From positions 1 to 5,205 of the forward strand of contig VBLN01000349.1 in assembly GCA_005878685.1 (NCBI GenBank): 5,205 nt of DNA, given 5' to 3'. The translations under genes were made by a program, and so were the position numbers. The stretch's first letter is position 1, and every line of letters starts with the position of its first letter. Shown one piece after another: positions 1 to 5,205 of the stretch. Source of the stretch: Deltaproteobacteria bacterium (GTDB lineage Bacteria > Desulfobacterota > Binatia > UBA9968). The notes below the pieces were generated by a model. The model ran no database searches, was not told where the DNA came from, and was given only the letters and a program-made list of their open reading frames with translations.

Positions 1-250
1 TGATAATCCTCGTGGCGTTCTCCGGACCGCGGCTGGGGAAAAGCTCGAGAGGAATCCGGAACTTCTCCTGGAACCTGGCATCGATCGCCTTTCTCAATTC
101 CGCGCTGGCGGGAATGCCCACGACGAGAGTCCCTTCTTTCTTGGCCGCGGCTAACGTTTTCTCCCATTCCGTTTGTCCGTTGGCCGCTTCAAAATGAGAA
201 GGCGAGAGCCAGACAATCAAAGCGGCAAGAATTAATTCGCGGCGCTGCAT
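1..250 (-). CDS. ABC-type extracellular solute-binding protein, N-terminal part (cut by the left edge)
   Basis: This is an open reading frame starting at ATG (250-248) and running off the left edge, with 83 codons visible. The N-terminus looks like an export signal: MQRRELILAAL has an arginine pair followed by a hydrophobic stretch (about residues 6-16), then a small-residue region (EAANG, 21-25) where cleavage could occur. The RR pair makes a Tat-like signal possible, but a Sec signal fits as well. The mature start, WEKTLAAAKKEGTLVV (29-44), is the typical opening of iron/thiamine/putrescine-type ABC binding proteins (SBP_bac family), and the following helix and strand (about 50-72) fit too. 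Its role would be to capture a ligand in the periplasm for an ABC importer; the ligand cannot be told from this part. It is the last gene of the block, 159 bases after the UbiD stop, and may work with the ABC ATPase at the right edge. Family confidence is good, ligand unknown. The Shine-Dalgarno is weak (GAGAG about 12 bases upstream). Confidence 0.82.
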   Translation of the reverse strand, partial: MQRRELILAALIVWLSPSHFEAANGQTEWEKTLAAAKKEGTLVVGIPASAELRKAIDARFQEKFRIPLELFPSRGPENATRII

Positions 251-261
251 GTCAAAACTTT

Positions 262-304
262 TCTCTCACGCCTCCATGAAAGCGATGGCGAGGGGCGTGA
301 GGGA
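262..304 (-). promoter_or_regulatory. Hairpin just upstream of the solute-binding protein start
   Basis: Bases 262-272 pair with 294-304 (11 pairs, one G-U). Inside the 21-base loop, 274-277 can pair with 285-288. On the minus-strand transcript the structure ends 11 bases before the ATG at 250, so it may affect translation of the binding-protein gene or protect its mRNA. No U-run follows directly, so it is not a standard intrinsic terminator. The structure was read by eye and no folding energy was computed. Confidence 0.45.
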
Positions 305-306
305 GA

Positions 307-367
307 GGGCCGCGGACGTCCGATAAGAAAGGCTCGACTCATGGTACTGCACTATCGGCCGCGGCCC
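307..367 (-). promoter_or_regulatory. GC-rich long-stem hairpin between the UbiD and solute-binding protein genes
   Basis: Bases 307-315 (gggccgcgg) are a perfect inverted repeat of 359-367. After a four-base bulge (316-319), 320-325 (ccgata) pair perfectly with 353-358 (tatcgg). This gives 15 base pairs closing a 27-base loop. It lies 43 bases past the UbiD stop and directly before the second hairpin at 262-304. There is no U-tract, so it would more likely act as an mRNA stabiliser, processing site or attenuator than as an efficient intrinsic terminator. The function is inferred from position only. Confidence 0.5.
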
Positions 368-409
368 GAAGACTCGCGCCGTGAGCCATCGAGAAATGAA
401 GCTTGTTGA

Positions 410-1867
410 TCATCCCTTCGGAAACGGTATCACGCCGCCGAATTTTTTCATCACCTCTTCGCGCAGCTCGCGACTGGACCGGCTCACCTTGGGGAACTTA
501 TCACGCCATTCAAAAGGCCTCACCGCGTAGAAAACCGCTCTGCTGTTGGTGTGGTCTTTGGAATCTCGCTTGTCAGGCGGCATGCGTGGATCCAGCGGAG
601 TGCTCCAGCATTGATCGATGATGTCGATATTCGTTTTCGGATCCACGCGAGTCATCATGGCCCAGAGGACCTCTTTAAGATTCGTCGGGTCGATATCCTC
701 ATCCACCACCACGACATACCGCCCGTTCCTGGCGGAGGCCGAGCAGCTCAGCGCCGCCAGGCCGGTCTGCTTGGCATGGCCGGCGTAGCGCTGCTTGATG
801 GCGACGACGCAGAGATAAGAGGTGTGGTTGTAGACGCCGACAATGTCCTGGATGCCGGCACTTTCCAATTGATCCCACAGAATACCGGCGCTGGGATTAG
901 CGTCGATCTTGACGGCGCCCGGCCACAGCGGCGCCTCGTCTTCCAGGATCGGATCGTTGCGGTGATAGAGCGCCTTGACCTTGATGACAGGCTGGGGCTC
1001 GCCCGTCCCCAAAGTGCCGCCGGAATAGTAGCCCGGCCATTCTCCGAAAGGCCCCTCAACTCGAGACTCCACCTTCGGCGGCGGCACCTCGCCTTCAATG
1101 GCGATCTCGGAGCTAGCCGGTATCGGAAGACCCGTCAACGGACCGCGCAAGATTTCCAGTGGCCTTCCGATCAAGCCTCCGACGGAATCCAGCTCTGAGT
1201 GACCCCAAGGAATTTTGGTGTGGGAAACCGCGAAGGCAAGCGGATGCAGGCCGAACGTCGCCACGACCGGACAGCTTTTGCCTTGCTCCCAATATTTCAT
1301 GCAGACGAGCCGCCCGTGCTGCCCCGGACTCATCCAAAGACCTAAAAGGTTGCGGTCATGAAGCTGCATCCGGTAGGTCCCCATATTGATGAACTTGCCT
1401 TCGAGATCGGCATTGATCAGACAGTCACCGGTTCCGATATAGCGCCCGCCGTCTCCCTCGTGGAAACGAAGGGCGGGAAATTTGAATAAATCAACTTTCT
1501 CGCCTTCCATCACGTTTTCCATGAGCGGCGAGCTTTTGACTTCCCGAGGAGGAATCGGCTGGGCTGATTTGATTTTCCTCGCCACCAGCCGCACGATTTC
1601 CAGTTTGTTCTTCTCCGGCGAGAGGCCAAAGGCCACCGCCACCCGCTTGTACGAGGCGTAGGGAAGGCTCAGTACCCTGAAGCCCGCTGGATATCCCTTG
1701 ATCCGGTCGAAGATGAGCATCGGAGGCTGCGGAACCAACTCCGCCGCGGCCTCAACCAAGGCGCCGATCTCTCCATTCCAATCAGCGCCGTCGATCTCCC
1801 TCCAATCGCTGACCTTCTTAGCCTCGTCAATAAAGCCGCGCAGGTCGTTATAGCTGCGAGTCTCCAT
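410..1867 (-). CDS. UbiD-family prenylated-FMN-dependent (de)carboxylase
   Basis: A complete 485-residue protein, the usual length for UbiD/Fdc1 enzymes, which use prenylated FMN plus a divalent metal and K+ to decarboxylate (or reversibly carboxylate) aromatic or unsaturated acids in the cytoplasm. Key residues can be matched by spacing to Aspergillus niger Fdc1. N161 and R166 lie in INMGTYRMQ (Fdc1 N168, R173), H184 in PGQHGR (H191), E225 in GHSELD (E233, metal), and E271 and E276 in EGPFGEWPGYYSGG (E277, E282). The Glu-Arg-Glu catalytic set is therefore intact. TGDCLINAD (146-154) is another family-typical stretch. The start is supported by GGAG at 1875-1878, seven bases before ATG, and the gene follows the cupin stop by only 12 bases, suggesting translational coupling. 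The substrate is not readable from the sequence; hydroxybenzoate-, protocatechuate- or phthalate-like acids are possibilities. UbiX, which makes prFMN, is not in the window. I give no gene symbol because ubiD proper implies ubiquinone synthesis, which this context does not suggest. Confidence 0.93.
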   Translation of the reverse strand: METRSYNDLRGFIDEAKKVSDWREIDGADWNGEIGALVEAAAELVPQPPMLIFDRIKGYPAGFRVLSLPYASYKRVAVAFGLSPEKNKLEIVRLVARKIKSAQPIPPREVKSSPLMENVMEGEKVDLFKFPALRFHEGDGGRYIGTGDCLINADLEGKFINMGTYRMQLHDRNLLGLWMSPGQHGRLVCMKYWEQGKSCPVVATFGLHPLAFAVSHTKIPWGHSELDSVGGLIGRPLEILRGPLTGLPIPASSEIAIEGEVPPPKVESRVEGPFGEWPGYYSGGTLGTGEPQPVIKVKALYHRNDPILEDEAPLWPGAVKIDANPSAGILWDQLESAGIQDIVGVYNHTSYLCVVAIKQRYAGHAKQTGLAALSCSASARNGRYVVVVDEDIDPTNLKEVLWAMMTRVDPKTNIDIIDQCWSTPLDPRMPPDKRDSKDHTNSRAVFYAVRPFEWRDKFPKVSRSSRELREEVMKKFGGVIPFPKG

Positions 1868-1874
1868 AATTTTT

Positions 1875-1882
1875 CTCCGTTA
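1875..1882 (-). promoter_or_regulatory. Shine-Dalgarno of the UbiD gene, abutting the cupin stop codon
   Basis: Read on the minus strand, the cupin TAA (1882-1880) is followed at once by CGGAG, with GGAG at 1878-1875 and seven bases before the UbiD ATG. Ribosomes ending the cupin frame would be delivered onto the UbiD site, so the cupin and UbiD genes look translationally coupled. Confidence 0.6.
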
Positions 1883-2746
1883 CTCTTTTACCACTGAGAC
1901 TGCTTCCGTAATGCCATTTTCAGCGAGCTCTTCGAGATATTCCTTGTGGATTTCAGGCGGCTCCTCTTCGAATGGGATCATGTCATGAAGGGGCGTGCGG
2001 TACCGGTCCTGGCTGTACTTCGGGCTTCGGCCGCGCATGGCAAAGTGGCGCATGGTCGTGTGGCCGGTATTGAAATGGCCGTGGTACATGAGATCACCGG
2101 GCGAATAGATCGACCCGGGACGGATCTCGAAGCGCCGGCGCTCTTCGCCTTCGCGCCACACCATCGCGAAGCCCGTACCCTGGGTGACGGTGACGATCGC
2201 GCCCGGTCCGTGACGATGGAACGTGCTGCGGCTGCCAACGGGAAACTCCTGGATGTGGCAGCCGTAGGTCGTTCCCGCTATCCCGAAGCGCATGATGCGC
2301 ACCCCTTTCCCCTTCATGGGGTAGTCATCGAGCGGAAACGCATTGACGTCCTGGATTAGGTTCGTTTCCCAGCTGCGCACGGTGAGCCTCTTGTTATGGC
2401 GAAAATAGTCCGCGTCGTTGCTGAACCGGTCGTGGAACCGGAAGGGGTTGCGGAAGATAAAGTCCTCGTTGTGAAAGAGATTCATTAAATGCGGCATGTT
2501 CGTCCCCGCCAGAAGGCGAACCGGCTCGTCCTTAGATACGTTGAAGTGTTGACAGGACACGTTGAGCGGAATCGCGAAGATCGCGCCCGCGCTCCATTCA
2601 AAAGTCCGCTTAATATTTTCCTCGTGCCATACGGTCGTCGCCCCGCGACCGGTCACGATATAGACAAGAGTTTCGAAGAGGTGGCGCTGGGGTAAGGTTG
2701 CGCTTGTCGGTCTCCTGCTGCTCGCCAAGATTAAGATAACAGCCAA
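1880..2746 (-). CDS. Cupin protein, C-terminal fragment with both cupin barrels (downstream part of the broken gene)
   Basis: This is the open frame after the break. It can be read from a TTG at 2746 (288 codons), but the first 18 or so residues there are out-of-frame translation of the upstream part, and homology-like sequence begins at PQRHLFE (residues 19-25). The first barrel has H22 and E25 in the HLFE motif and the second half-motif CQHFN. The second barrel has STFHRHGPGAIVTVTQGTG, an HxH motif, and later PGDLMYHGHFNTG, so potential metal ligands survive in both barrels. The C-terminal stretch HKEYLEELAENG is typical of this bicupin group. Expected activity is a metal-dependent dioxygenase, isomerase or similar step on an organic acid; the exact reaction is unknown. 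No in-frame ATG with a Shine-Dalgarno is visible near the fragment start, so independent translation is doubtful. Confidence 0.6.
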   Translation of the reverse strand: MAVILILASSRRPTSATLPQRHLFETLVYIVTGRGATTVWHEENIKRTFEWSAGAIFAIPLNVSCQHFNVSKDEPVRLLAGTNMPHLMNLFHNEDFIFRNPFRFHDRFSNDADYFRHNKRLTVRSWETNLIQDVNAFPLDDYPMKGKGVRIMRFGIAGTTYGCHIQEFPVGSRSTFHRHGPGAIVTVTQGTGFAMVWREGEERRRFEIRPGSIYSPGDLMYHGHFNTGHTTMRHFAMRGRSPKYSQDRYRTPLHDMIPFEEEPPEIHKEYLEELAENGITEAVSVVKE

Positions 2747-2894
2747 GGGCTCCCATGCGCTCCCAAGGCTTGAGCTCTAAGGCCATGAGGTCTTCGATGA
2801 AGTAGCCTTTGATAACGGGAATCGCCTCCCTTTGTAGGAATTGCTCGTAGGGAGATGGACCAAGGTCGATTCGATCTCTATGCGGCAGTCTCAT
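2610..2894 (-). CDS. Cupin protein, N-terminal fragment (upstream part of the broken gene)
   Basis: A 94-codon frame from ATG 2894. Residues 1-63 read as the N-terminal region of the same bicupin family (IPVIKGYFIEDL at 25-36, LKPWERMGALGCYLNLG at 41-57). Residues from about 64 on are out-of-frame and have no family character. It ends inside the region that encodes the first cupin barrel in the neighbouring frame. It should be read as part of the gene 2894-1880 and not as an independent small protein. The gap to the upstream TAXI stop is 59 bases. Confidence 0.55.
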   Translation of the reverse strand: MRLPHRDRIDLGPSPYEQFLQREAIPVIKGYFIEDLMALELKPWERMGALGCYLNLGEQQETDKRNLTPAPPLRNSCLYRDRSRGDDRMARGKY

Positions 2895-2923
2895 CGCTAT
2901 CGTCCGAGTGATTCTTCTACATA

Positions 2924-2945
2924 CCTCGCGAGGAGGTTAAACCTC
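2924..2945. promoter_or_regulatory. Overlapping palindromes between the TAXI and cupin genes
   Basis: The 10-base perfect palindrome cctcgcgagg (2924-2933) runs directly into gaggttaaacctc (2933-2945), a six-base-arm palindrome around one central base. Such nested symmetry 30 bases upstream of the cupin start could be an operator or an RNA structure. On the minus-strand transcript it also contains ACCUCCU, the same as the anti-Shine-Dalgarno sequence. No known regulator site was recognised. Confidence 0.3.
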
Positions 2946-2953
2946 TCCGCTGA

Positions 2954-3952
2954 CTATCGGATGAGTCCGTTTTCCTTATAATACTTCTCTGCGGCGCGGT
3001 GGAGCGGGACGCCGGTCTTCCACTGCTCCGTGATCGGTCCGGTCAAAGGAGAACGCACGATCATCTGCGGAATCGGCAGCGGCTGGTTATAGCTGTACTG
3101 GACGGTCACGGCTCCTTCCTCCATGCGCTTTCGGTTCTGATCGATCACTTTCGTCACCGCGTAGACCAGACTCTCTTCGGCCTCCTCGCGCGTCAGCAGC
3201 AGAAAATCCGATTCGTCGACGGCGAGCAGCGGTCGGTCGGTGCCCGGCAAAAAGCCCGCTGGGGTAAGATTGCGCTCGAAGCCTTCCTGCTCCAGTCCGG
3301 CCATGGCCTTTTCGCTGAGAGAGAGAAACCGAAAGCCGTGGCCGGCAACGTTTTTCCAAATAGGCTGCGTGCTGGCCTCGCCGATGACTAGATCCACCTG
3401 CTTATTCCGGATCTCCTCGTCCACGGAGGTAAAATCCGTTGTGCAGGGCCAGTACTTTCCACCCCATTGTTGTATGTCCTTCAGCGTCATTCCATACTGC
3501 CGCAAGATCGCTTGCACCGGATGAGCCCACTCTCTTTCGGACCCTTCGACGACCTCCGGATTGACTCGAACGGCCATGCGCAGAGGCGGTTTCTCTTTGG
3601 CGATTTGCTCGAGACTCTCCCACTTCGCATAGGGCGCCAACGCGATCATCTGCCGATCCTCCTGCGGGAATCGAGCGATGGCACGCAGGTTTCTCAGGGG
3701 TTTTGACTTCCACGGGCCGGTGCCCTCTTGCGCCCACTTGGCCGTAATCCGCGGCACAACCCAGCAGAGATCCAACAACCCCTCGGCGACCCAGTCGAGA
3801 CGATTCGGGCCGGGCACCACCATCGTAATGGGTCGCTTGAGCACGCGCTCGGATAGAATGCGGCCGAAACTCCGAGTCATGGAAAAAGAACCCGAATAGC
3901 CGCTGCCGATTTTGATGGACTTATCGATGACTTCCGCTAGTTTAGGATGCAT
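2954..3952 (-). CDS. TAXI-type TRAP transporter solute-binding protein, no signal peptide visible
   Basis: A 332-residue protein resembling TAXI (TRAP-associated extracytoplasmic immunogenic) binding proteins. The N-terminal IKIGSGYSGSFSMTRSFGRI (13-32) matches the family's glycine-rich ligand-binding opening, NRLDWVAEGLLDLCWV (50-65) the first crossing region, VDLVIGEASTQPIW (186-199) the second lobe, and GVPLHRAAEKYYKENGL (314-330) the characteristic C-terminal H-x-(G/A)A-x-x-YY-x-E-x-G motif. Family members usually carry a 20-30 residue export signal. Here the start is fixed by GGAGGAGGT at 3966-3958 just before ATG, and the same frame has a stop (TGA) about eight codons upstream, so no leader can be added. 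The protein would therefore stay in the cytoplasm unless exported in another way, perhaps as a ligand-sensing or carrier protein. No TRAP membrane subunit is in the window. The substrate is unknown; TAXI proteins are reported for glutamate and other small acids. Confidence 0.82.
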   Translation of the reverse strand: MHPKLAEVIDKSIKIGSGYSGSFSMTRSFGRILSERVLKRPITMVVPGPNRLDWVAEGLLDLCWVVPRITAKWAQEGTGPWKSKPLRNLRAIARFPQEDRQMIALAPYAKWESLEQIAKEKPPLRMAVRVNPEVVEGSEREWAHPVQAILRQYGMTLKDIQQWGGKYWPCTTDFTSVDEEIRNKQVDLVIGEASTQPIWKNVAGHGFRFLSLSEKAMAGLEQEGFERNLTPAGFLPGTDRPLLAVDESDFLLLTREEAEESLVYAVTKVIDQNRKRMEEGAVTVQYSYNQPLPIPQMIVRSPLTGPITEQWKTGVPLHRAAEKYYKENGLIR

Positions 3953-3957
3953 CGTGC

Positions 3958-3966
3958 ACCTCCTCC
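3958..3966 (-). promoter_or_regulatory. Strong Shine-Dalgarno fixing the TAXI gene start
   Basis: On the minus strand GGAGGAGGT lies five bases before the ATG at 3952, a near-perfect match to the 16S anti-Shine-Dalgarno. It is the main reason for accepting the short, leaderless N-terminus of the TAXI protein over any longer form. Confidence 0.8.
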
Positions 3967-4003
3967 GGCTGTGGAATCAGTCCCATCATGAAATCTAACC
4001 GCC

Positions 4004-4021
4004 CGTTCTCCTGTGAGAACG
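4004..4021 (-). promoter_or_regulatory. Small perfect hairpin between the VOC and TAXI genes
   Basis: cgttctc (4004-4010) pairs perfectly with gagaacg (4015-4021) around a four-base loop. It sits 29 bases past the VOC stop and about 50 bases before the TAXI start. No U-run follows on the minus strand, so it is more likely an mRNA stability or processing element than a terminator. It could be chance, as seven-base stems are not rare. Confidence 0.3.
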
Positions 4022-4049
4022 TCCGCTGCCATCGAGACTGCCGGTCGCA

Positions 4050-4886
4050 TCAGGCCGCCCTGCTGACGGCGTGCCGCGCGAAAGTGGCTGAGTCTTCGTT
4101 GGTGATCTGCAACCGAAACCCGCTGGGCTCCTTAAAGTAGGTGCCGAGCTGCCCCGGCCTTCGGCCTTCTCTCTCCCCGTGCTCGTCGCGCTCTTCAATT
4201 CCGGCCCCATGAAGCTTTTCGACGATGGCATGGAAGTTTTCATCGGTAACATGAAAGGCATAGTGACGTCCACGATAGGCGGTTTTCGTAACCTCGCTCA
4301 GCTCGTCGACATGATTCAGCACCACCTGCTGATCAGTGGGAATCCCAACCGCCGCCATTTTCCCACTTTGTTCTACAACCTTCAGATTCAAGATCATCTC
4401 ATAAAACTTGACGCTCCCTTGCAGATCGGTCGTGTCGAAGTGCAAATGATGCAATCGTGTCTTTTGCAATCCCTTCTCCCTGGAGATCTCGAGCAAATTC
4501 CCTTCAGAGTCCACGAAGGCGAGTCCCTCGCGCCAGCTGCAGCCCAATGGATTGTTACCCTGAATGGGTTTCACCAAAGAACTTTCGCGGCGGAGCTTTT
4601 CGCTCATCGCCTCGAACTCCTTCTCCGGAATTGCGAAAGCGGCTCGCGGATAAGAGTTGACACTCTCTCGCTTGGGCATCACTGCCTTGTTCTGAGAAAA
4701 GAGTCCGACGTGGTTTTCGCCCCATTTCATGAAAATCCGCGTCACCGAGGCGTCGCCCTCCCTTCTCAAGGTTCTCGCTCCCAAAACTTCCGTATAGAAT
4801 TTTTCGGCCCGGTCGGGATTCATCACCGGCAGGACAAAATGATCCAAGTGATTGACGACTCCCGTGGCGTTACTGGCTGCGCTCAT
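4050..4886 (-). CDS. Two-domain VOC-family (glyoxalase/extradiol dioxygenase-like) protein
   Basis: A complete 278-residue cytoplasmic protein with two vicinal-oxygen-chelate domains. Domain 1 (about 10-135) opens with NHLDHFVLPVMNPDRAEKFY and closes with DSEGNLLEIS. Domain 2 (about 144-263) opens with LHHLHFDTTDLQGSVKFYE and closes with PSGFRLQIT. Possible metal ligands are H16 and E133 in domain 1. By comparison with catechol 2,3-dioxygenase (H153, H214, E265 in XylE), the domain 2 candidates are H147 and H208 (RGRHYAFH), but the third position is Q260 in place of Glu. A typical ring-cleavage enzyme keeps all three, so the reaction may differ (isomerase, lyase or thiol transferase) or the active metal may lie in domain 1. 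An AAAGGAGGT at 4902-4894 lies seven bases before the ATG and supports the start. The gap to the ABC gene upstream is 62 bases and to the TAXI gene downstream 97 bases. Family is confident, exact activity unknown. Confidence 0.88.
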   Translation of the reverse strand: MSAASNATGVVNHLDHFVLPVMNPDRAEKFYTEVLGARTLRREGDASVTRIFMKWGENHVGLFSQNKAVMPKRESVNSYPRAAFAIPEKEFEAMSEKLRRESSLVKPIQGNNPLGCSWREGLAFVDSEGNLLEISREKGLQKTRLHHLHFDTTDLQGSVKFYEMILNLKVVEQSGKMAAVGIPTDQQVVLNHVDELSEVTKTAYRGRHYAFHVTDENFHAIVEKLHGAGIEERDEHGEREGRRPGQLGTYFKEPSGFRLQITNEDSATFARHAVSRAA

Positions 4887-4893
4887 AAAGGTT

Positions 4894-4902
4894 ACCTCCT
4901 TT
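4894..4902 (-). promoter_or_regulatory. Strong Shine-Dalgarno of the VOC gene
   Basis: On the minus strand AAAGGAGGT lies seven bases before the ATG at 4886, an optimal spacing. It decides the VOC start and indicates efficient translation. Confidence 0.8.
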
Positions 4903-4948
4903 GCTGAATTTTAGTCACTCGTTATGGGATGACTCGTTTATTCGGCCA

Positions 4949-5205
4949 TCAGCCTTCCGCCTGAAAAACAATCACCTTTTCTTTCGGAACATGCACGGAG
5001 ATCCGGGCTCCCGCCTCCATCCCATCGACCATGGTCTTGGCATGAAGCGTCCGACCTTTGATCTTGAGTTCAAGAAAGACCTGGTCGCCGGCAAAGGTTT
5101 GGGTGATAATTTCTCCGGCAAATTGATTCTGACCGGAAGCGGCCGGAGGCCCGAGCCTGAGATCCTCGGGTCTAATCCCCAAAACCACGCGCCCGGTTTC
5201 CAGGG
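4949..5205 (-). CDS. ABC transporter ATP-binding protein, C-terminal part with TOBE domain (cut by the right edge)
   Basis: The frame is open from the right edge (first full codon at 5203) to TGA at 4951-4949, with 84 residues seen. ETGRVVLGIRPEDLRLG followed by the strands FAGEIITQTFAGDQVFLEL and a second half ending in HVPKEKVIVFQ is the C-terminal TOBE (OB-fold) regulatory domain of MalK/UgpC/PotA/FbpC-type ABC ATPases, where GIRPED is the hallmark. The nucleotide-binding domain lies outside the window, so Walker motifs cannot be checked. It would power an importer at the inner face of the membrane. The permease genes are probably further upstream, beyond the right edge. The GTG at 5188 is internal and not a start, because the frame continues upstream with LETGR. 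Together with the binding protein at the left edge it brackets the enzyme genes, although nothing proves they belong to one transporter. Confidence 0.88.
   Translation of the reverse strand, partial: LETGRVVLGIRPEDLRLGPPAASGQNQFAGEIITQTFAGDQVFLELKIKGRTLHAKTMVDGMEAGARISVHVPKEKVIVFQAEG

Larger units (their letters stand above)
1880..2894 (-). pseudogene. Two-domain cupin protein gene, frame broken near 2690-2705
   Basis: Two adjacent minus-strand frames together encode one bicupin protein of the gentisate-dioxygenase-like or 'cupin domain-containing' type. The first frame opens at ATG 2894 and carries a typical N-terminus (YEQFLQREAIPVIKGYFIED at residues 16-35, then ALGCYLNLGEQQETD to residue 63). 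After codon 63 (2708-2706) it becomes nonsense and stops at 2610. The conserved continuation, PQRHLFETLVYIVTGRG, appears one base out of phase from about 2692. Family members as I recall them have about 14 residues between the TD and the QRH (an AYVCEIPPGG-like strand). Here only 16 bases separate them, so about 26 bases appear lost, giving both a strand deletion and a frameshift. The rest, to the stop at 1880, is uninterrupted and well conserved. Possible causes are true gene decay, a consensus or assembly error, or +1 recoding, which is least likely because no clear slippery site is seen. The Shine-Dalgarno before 2894 is poor (GAAGA, about 17 bases away). Confidence 0.72.

Noticed and set aside
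12..197. Plus-strand open frame at the left edge
   Set aside because: The minus strand over the same bases encodes a recognisable signal peptide and the start of a solute-binding protein, so this is its shadow.
307..367. Rho-independent terminator after the UbiD gene
   Set aside because: The stem is strong, but on the minus-strand RNA it is followed by UCUCCCUC with no U-run, so it is reported only as a regulatory hairpin.
551..1198. Plus-strand open frame (215 codons) opposite the UbiD gene
   Set aside because: It is antisense to the UbiD gene, whose motifs are unambiguous. The translation is arginine-rich and low in family character, as expected of a shadow frame.
2680..2720. Programmed +1 frameshifting in the cupin gene
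   Set aside because: No clear slippery codon or stimulatory element is seen, and a frameshift alone would still leave out about nine conserved residues, so a deletion or sequence error fits better.
3942..3989. Tiny minus-strand frame of 15 codons overlapping the TAXI start, a possible leader peptide
   Set aside because: It has no properly spaced Shine-Dalgarno and no pattern typical of attenuation leaders. Most likely chance.
4179..4907. Long plus-strand open frame (242 codons) opposite the VOC gene
   Set aside because: It lies fully antisense to a clear two-domain VOC protein with a strong Shine-Dalgarno. Its translation has no recognisable domain, and such antisense frames are common in GC-rich genes.

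Overview
The window is a single-strand operon-like block. Six genes are all read from the minus strand (right to left), with gaps of about 12 to 160 bases. Base composition is moderately GC-rich. Strong AGGAGG-type Shine-Dalgarno sites, dense packing, and the mix of UbiD, TAXI, cupin, VOC and ABC-transporter genes suggest an environmental bacterium of the Proteobacteria, Desulfobacterota, Binatota or Methylomirabilota kind. The lineage is only an inference from gene content; no marker gene is present.

Layout in transcription order: (1) 5205-4949, the last 84 residues of an ABC transporter ATP-binding protein (MalK/PotA/FbpC type, TOBE domain), cut by the right edge; (2) 4886-4050, a two-domain VOC protein resembling extradiol dioxygenases; (3) 3952-2954, a TAXI-type (TRAP-associated) solute-binding protein without a visible signal peptide; (4) 2894-1880, a two-domain cupin gene whose reading frame is broken near 2690-2705, apparently by a loss of about 26 bases; (5) 1867-410, a complete UbiD-family prenylated-FMN decarboxylase with its catalytic residues in place; (6) 250-1, the first 83 residues of an exported ABC-type solute-binding protein, cut by the left edge. 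The 159-base gap between genes 5 and 6 holds two adjacent hairpins.

Together the genes look like an uptake-and-catabolism locus for a small organic acid, plausibly aromatic. UbiD would remove or add a carboxyl group, the VOC and cupin proteins are ring-cleavage-like or isomerase-like enzymes, and the ABC components and TAXI protein would deal with the substrate. The substrate is not determined by the sequence. The prFMN synthase UbiX, which UbiD needs, is not in the window.

The points most worth a second look are the broken cupin gene, the leaderless TAXI protein, the Glu-to-Gln change at the expected third metal ligand of the VOC protein, and the paired hairpins before the binding-protein gene. 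No RNA genes, insertion sequences, CRISPR arrays or attachment sites were seen, and no gene-free stretch exceeds 300 bases.
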